Positions 23,101 through 26,055 of a DNA stretch of 26,055 bases are shown here, in pieces. A program made the translations under genes and the position numbers. The DNA comes from an uncultured Verrucomicrobiales bacterium. GTDB taxonomy: Bacteria > Verrucomicrobiota > Verrucomicrobiae > Limisphaerales > CANJSG01. The notes beneath the pieces are model-generated. The model had not been told where the DNA came from and did no database searches. It saw nothing but the letters and a program-made list of their open reading frames with translations. The stretch's first letter is position 1, and every line of letters starts with the position of its first letter. Location of the stretch: positions 1 to 26,055 of the forward strand of contig CAMLMI010000021.1 of assembly GCA_946480965.1 (NCBI GenBank), read 5' to 3'.

Positions 23101-25198
23101 CGAAACGAGCCCCGTCACCGGTTACACCGGCCACACGCGCCCCCAGATACAACGGCTGAGCGGTCTGAGGGACAAAATCACCGAGTTCGGCTGACGCAAC
23201 CTCCGCGCCGTCCAGATAGATCTTTGCCATCCGCGTGGTCCGGTCATAGGTGAGTGCGACGTGCTGCATGACCCCCGCTTTTACGTCGCCGCCCCAAAGC
23301 GAGTGGCTCGCATCCGTTGTATCGACCAAATTCGCGAAGATGCCCGTGCCCCCCCCGACCCAGATATGAACGCCCGGATAAGTTGAAGAGGACCACTCGA
23401 CCAATGGAAGCTGGGGATGGAGCGCATTCGGCTCGAACCAGAATTCTACGGTAAATCCGGTGGCTGAGCCAATGTCCGTCCCGACCGCCGCAGGCACGAC
23501 TGCATAGTCGTCTTGTCCATCAAACAAGAAGGCTGTTCCAACCATGCCGGATGCATAGGTCGCCCCGTTCATAAGCTCGACCGCCGTAGCTCCAATCGAA
23601 TCGGCGCCGGTTCCATCGGCCTTCCACCATGCAACCAACCCCTCGGGCGGAGCAGCGCATTGCCGAACGAAGACGGAGACCGTCGCATTGCTGCTGGTCA
23701 CTGATCCGGCGCCGTTCGTCACCACCACCGAATACGCGCCGGCATCCGCGAGTTGGACTCCCGGGATGACAAAGTATGGAGCATTGGCCCCTTGGATGTT
23801 CGTCCCCTCCAGCCTCCATTGGAACTCGACTCCGGGAGATCCGGCCACCACCACTTCCAGCCTGACATAGTCTCCCACCTCATTGGTCTTGCCCACGGGC
23901 TGAGTGACAATGGTCGGAGCGGTCGGCACGGCCGGCTGTTGAACCACCAAGCTGCGATAGACCGACAGCGTGTCGTCATACACGTTCGCAATGACAAGAT
24001 CGGGCCTGCCGTCCGAATCAATATCCGAAGCGGATAGCCCGAACGCATTCCATCCTGTGCCCAGATCTAACCTTGGTGACAAAGAATCCGGCGTAATCGC
24101 GCCGATGTCGGCGGTGTTCCGAAACACGCTCAACCGGCTCTCGATCTGGCTGCCTAAAACCACATCCGCCCTGCCGTCCCCGTCCAAGTCGGACAGCCCG
24201 ATGCTGTGGACGATCCCCGGCCCGGTCCAAGCGACCGAATCGGCCAACGATTCCTGCGTGATCGATCCGACTGCGGCGACGTTTCTTCGGATCGACAATG
24301 ATTGGCCATTCCAGCTCCCGCCCAAAACATCGGCCCGTCCATCACCGTCAATGTCTTCTGCGGCCACGATCACGTTGTCCGGGAAGCCACCGAACTCTAC
24401 TTTCGGTGCGACCGTCACTTCGGTGGCCGAAGCGGAGGTGTTGCGGAAGACTGACACGGTTCCTTGGGTGCGGCTGCCCGCCAAAATATCCAGCAATCCG
24501 TCGCCATCGATGTCGCCAACAGCCACCGAGCGACACAAGGCTCCGACAACCAGATTCGAAGTCCCCGGAACGAATGATCCCACTTCGACGACGCCTGCGG
24601 AAACCGCGTTTCTCAGGATCGTGACCGTTCCCGCATTGTAGTTTGCCGTGAGGATTTCCGGCTTTCCATCTCCGTTGAGATCGGCCACCGCTACATGCGC
24701 CGGAACTCCTCCTACAGTATAGTCCACTTTGTCAGCAAACGAATTGGTTGCGATTACCCCGGACACGCTCTGGTTCTTGAAAACGGAAACCGTGTCGCTG
24801 GCAGGATTCGGAACAACCAGTTCCGGTTTGCCATCACCGGTGACGTCCGCAACGGCCAAATGGGCGGAATTGTTTCCCCCGAATACGGTCGGTATCTTGA
24901 CCGCCTGATCGAAGGAAGCGGCCGACAGCGCATTGGTTCCTCCGATGTTGCGATAGATCCAAACGGACGAATCGAACGCATTGATCACCAATAGATCCTT
25001 GGCTCCATCGCCATCAATGTCGGCCACGACGGTCTGATGCGGTCCATCCCCGGCAGGCAATGTGAAGCCGGTGAAATCCGTCGCCAAAAACGGAGCCCCT
25101 GCCGCCCACGAGGACCCTCCAGCGACAACCGCGGCGGCTACCGCCAAACCGCGAAAGCCTAGGCATCGGCTGCCCTTCCGACCGTTTATAAGTGTCAT
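20192..25198 (-). CDS. Giant secreted modular protein: FG-GAP propeller, Ig-like, LamG, cohesin-like and dockerin-like domains
   Basis: A 1668-residue secreted protein. After a signal peptide (hydrophobic LAVAAAVVAGGSSWAAG, about 18-34) come seven FG-GAP/VCBS blades (about 35-415), each with a D-x-D-G-D-G-type calcium loop followed by a strand such as VSVFRN, so a seven-bladed propeller. Then follow Ig-like 1 (about 424-514), LamG 1 (517-732), Ig 2 (732-820), LamG 2 (822-1038), Ig 3 and Ig 4 (1039-1217), a cohesin-like beta domain (1217-1362), a degenerate dockerin-like pair (about 1364-1435, VNDWVQTGRFVVGLD and VTDWVQAGRYAVGID), a second cohesin-like domain (about 1477-1597) and a beta tail ending FFRLQHP. 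The Ig units lack the usual cysteine pair. No PEP-CTERM, sortase or membrane anchor is visible. Likely a calcium-stabilised adhesion or carbohydrate-binding exoprotein. The ATG at 25198 has a purine-rich stretch (GGAGAAAGAAG) upstream. Its GC looks lower than that of the central operons. Confidence 0.88.
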   Translation of the reverse strand: MTLINGRKGSRCLGFRGLAVAAAVVAGGSSWAAGAPFLATDFTGFTLPAGDGPHQTVVADIDGDGAKDLLVINAFDSSVWIYRNIGGTNALSAASFDQAVKIPTVFGGNNSAHLAVADVTGDGKPELVVPNPASDTVSVFKNQSVSGVIATNSFADKVDYTVGGVPAHVAVADLNGDGKPEILTANYNAGTVTILRNAVSAGVVEVGSFVPGTSNLVVGALCRSVAVGDIDGDGLLDILAGSRTQGTVSVFRNTSASATEVTVAPKVEFGGFPDNVIVAAEDIDGDGRADVLGGSWNGQSLSIRRNVAAVGSITQESLADSVAWTGPGIVHSIGLSDLDGDGRADVVLGSQIESRLSVFRNTADIGAITPDSLSPRLDLGTGWNAFGLSASDIDSDGRPDLVIANVYDDTLSVYRSLVVQQPAVPTAPTIVTQPVGKTNEVGDYVRLEVVVAGSPGVEFQWRLEGTNIQGANAPYFVIPGVQLADAGAYSVVVTNGAGSVTSSNATVSVFVRQCAAPPEGLVAWWKADGTGADSIGATAVELMNGATYASGMVGTAFLFDGQDDYAVVPAAVGTDIGSATGFTVEFWFEPNALHPQLPLVEWSSSTYPGVHIWVGGGTGIFANLVDTTDASHSLWGGDVKAGVMQHVALTYDRTTRMAKIYLDGAEVASAELGDFVPQTAQPLYLGARVAGVTGDGARFGGLMDEVSLYARALSAAEVQTIVSSGSSGKCTVPTAPLIVVQPVGSTNEIGTTLELDVLAAGSPTLSYQWQINGTNLVGATGPTLTIANVTVADSGAYSVVVTNTVGSATSSNALVQVFVPQCIPPASGIVAWWRADGNGEDLVGGNTANITNGIGFAAGKVGTGFVFDGTDDFVAVSPSPALDLGGQPGFTAELWIKPNALPEWQPVLEWGSPSKLGAHLWIGNPYGVYANLIDTNGGSHELYGGNLQAGVFQHVALTYDRISGMANLYLNGQLAASLQMGDVRVETDLPFWIGKRITAVNKEGWVFNGGQMDEVSLYARALSQAEIQSIVTASGSGKCTTPTPPIIVVQPVGSTNELGNTVSLGVVAAGTPLLGYQWRLNGTNIAGATSASLVIPDVQLTDAGDYSVVVTNGLGSITSSNATVAVVVLPPYIMAQPVNRTVMVGANTTFSVSAGGAKPLAYQWFFNRTNLVADGTNASLVLTNVGSAAAGDYSVVVANSVGTATSAVARLSVIFPPTHVSIPSQIAVSGNIVSLPVLVRANGNENSISFSLSYDRARLQFLGVEGGSGAGDGVVLVNDTATNSGSVGIAFALPPQATLATGTQEVVRVEFYAPIVTQASSITQLRFTDQPVVKRVVGVNANTLQSSFSSLVTITLQATPLESDVYPRSQGNRTMEVNDWVQTGRFVVGLDQPSSAAEFQRIDSAPRATRGDGQFKVTDWVQAGRYAVGIDPMTAVGGPTSIVTQTSAPVSGRSSASPANTRVLKAMANSAVQGLNLVVPILLDAQGNENAVGFSLNFDPAAFDYVGTVKGSAVPNNGSIQINANQAASGRLGVAVALSTGQTFATGSAEIARVTLRTKTSEPGSYQITFGSVPSTIGVSDALANELPAVPVAAAVAVNPAPTLLVSRVGEASVKLSWPAWAEGFHLQSGALGSPWTNLSVGSATNAGVVEVVLPVSGEPAFFRLQHP

Positions 25199-25231
25199 GG
25201 TTACTTCTTTCTCCTTGGTTGAGGAACGAAA

Positions 25232-25276
25232 GGTCTAGAAGCGGCCAAATTCTGTCCAGTTCGATTTTTTGACAGA
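25232..25276 (-). promoter_or_regulatory. Possible promoter and dyad upstream of the giant protein gene
   Basis: On the minus strand TGGACA (25258-25253) and TAGACC (25237-25232) are 15 bases apart, a short spacing. TCTGTC (25251-25256) and GACAGA (25271-25276) form an inverted repeat that overlaps the TGGACA and could be an operator. Both calls are weak. Confidence 0.25.
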
Positions 25277-25315
25277 AACGGGTGTCACACGGTCGGCGCA
25301 TCAGCCACCGGTTTT

Positions 25316-26055
25316 CTAGGCTGGTTCCTGCTGGCTGATGCAATGGAACGAACCCAATCCCCAAATCAGCTCCATCGAATCGATGCCCACGACCTTCCGG
25401 TCCGGGAAGAGCCGCTGGAGGATGTCGAGGGCCACGGCGTCGTTGGCGTGGCGGTAGGTCGGCACCAGCACCCGCTGGTTGGCGATGTAGAAGTTCGCGT
25501 AGCTGGCGGGCAGCCGTTGGCCGTCGTATTCTACTACGCCGGGCATCGGCAGCTCGACGATCCGGAACGGCTTTCCGTCCCGGTCCTTCAACGTCCGCAG
25601 CCGCTTCAGGTTTTCGTCCAGCATCGGAAAATTTTCGTCCTGAGGGTCCGCCTCCACGCAGGTGACGATCGTGTTCGGATCGGTGAAGCGCGAGAGATCG
25701 TCGATATGGCCGTCGGTGTCGTCGCCCACGATGCCGTCGCCCAGCCAGAGAATGTGCGACGCGCCGAGGTAGTCCTTCAGATACTGCTCGATCTGCGCCT
25801 TGGAGAGGTGCGGATTGCGGTTGGGGTTGAGGAGACATGCCTCGGTGGTGAGAACCGTGCCGCGGCCGTTGACCTCGATGGAGCCGCCTTCCATGACGAT
25901 GCTGGGCGAGAAGAGCGGGAGCCCACGCAGCATCGCGACATGCTGCGGCACCGCGTCGTCCAGGTCGAACGGCGGATACTTGCCGCCCCAAGCGTTGTAG
26001 CCCCAGTCCACCACCGCGCGCTCATGGCGTCCGCCCTGGTCCCGGACGAGGAAGA
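25316..26055 (-). CDS. aguA: Agmatine deiminase, C-terminal part (start beyond the window)
   Basis: Agmatine deiminase (PAD_porph family) turns agmatine into N-carbamoylputrescine and ammonia, a step from arginine to putrescine. The frame is open to the right edge (FLVRDQGGRHERAVVDWGYNAWGG), so the start lies outside. Visible signatures are VDWGYNAWGGKYPPFD, IVMEGGSIEVNGRGTVLTTEACLLNPNRNP, the catalytic histidine region DDTDGHIDDLSRF, and the nucleophilic cysteine eight residues from the end in GSFHCISQQEPA. About 245 residues of a roughly 350-residue enzyme are present. The usual partner, N-carbamoylputrescine amidase, may lie upstream outside the window. The stop at 25316 is about 118 bases before the giant exoprotein gene on the same strand, with no clear terminator between. 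Confidence 0.9.
   Translation of the reverse strand, partial: FLVRDQGGRHERAVVDWGYNAWGGKYPPFDLDDAVPQHVAMLRGLPLFSPSIVMEGGSIEVNGRGTVLTTEACLLNPNRNPHLSKAQIEQYLKDYLGASHILWLGDGIVGDDTDGHIDDLSRFTDPNTIVTCVEADPQDENFPMLDENLKRLRTLKDRDGKPFRIVELPMPGVVEYDGQRLPASYANFYIANQRVLVPTYRHANDAVALDILQRLFPDRKVVGIDSMELIWGLGSFHCISQQEPA

Noticed and set aside
20192..24960. Repeated stretches in the giant gene considered as CRISPR or tandem DNA repeats
   Set aside because: They are codons of repeated FG-GAP, Ig-like and LamG domains, spaced at domain length, without identical repeats or spacers.
25317..25322. TAGGCT on the plus strand considered as another promoter
   Set aside because: It lies at the 3' end of agmatine deiminase, overlapping its stop codon, with no gene downstream on the plus strand.
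1..26055. Cellulosome cluster suggested by cohesin-like and dockerin-like modules
   Set aside because: Only one protein carries them; no glycoside hydrolase or scaffoldin is nearby, and the dockerin calcium ligands are incomplete.

Overview
The window looks like a chromosomal segment of a Verrucomicrobiota bacterium, perhaps of the Pedosphaera/Limisphaerales branch. The evidence is a GC-rich housekeeping backbone, a PEP-CTERM sorted protein, an IgGFc-binding-domain exoprotein, a giant secreted protein built from FG-GAP, Ig-like and LamG modules with a degenerate dockerin-like pair, and many short palindromic repeats that run through coding sequence. This lineage call is inference from gene style; no rRNA is present.

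Layout. (1) 1-1215, plus strand: end of an unrecognised, relatively AT-rich gene with a C-terminal PD-(D/E)xK-like nuclease signature. It converges on the next operon. (2) 7398-1271, minus strand: a compact operon of an unnamed conserved protein, a PfkB-type sugar kinase (overlapping by ATGA) and the transcription-repair coupling factor Mfd, whose gene carries several in-frame hairpin repeats. (3) 7474-8883, plus: a YhiN/HI0933-type flavoprotein, divergent from that operon. (4) 11909-9129, minus: GlnD, the PII uridylyltransferase, convergent with the flavoprotein across a repeat hairpin. (5) 12178-14822, plus: a two-gene export operon (PEP-CTERM protein, then IgGFc-binding-like protein) closed by a strong terminator. 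(6) 18477-14894, minus: valS followed by a VIT1/CCC1-like membrane protein. (7) 18618-19241, plus: two small related single-pass membrane proteins, divergent from valS and closed by a terminator. (8) 20091-19324, minus: a cysteine-rich protein resembling the Fe-S domain of DR2241. (9) 25198-20192, minus: the 1668-residue modular exoprotein with its own terminator. (10) 26055-25316, minus: the C-terminal part of agmatine deiminase, running off the window.

No gene-free stretch exceeds 300 bases. The longest (11910-12177 and 8884-9128) hold promoters and a repeat hairpin respectively. I found no rRNA, tRNA, CRISPR array, transposase or phage gene.

The two signals that most deserve follow-up are below. 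First, palindromic or inverted-repeat elements have entered mfd at up to six places without breaking the frame, and one 62-base family has a 61/62 copy in front of the flavoprotein gene that reads as the same peptide. Second, a recurrent TAGGCT-like -10 element lies 8-26 bases before the start codons of several unrelated genes, implying very short or leaderless mRNAs.
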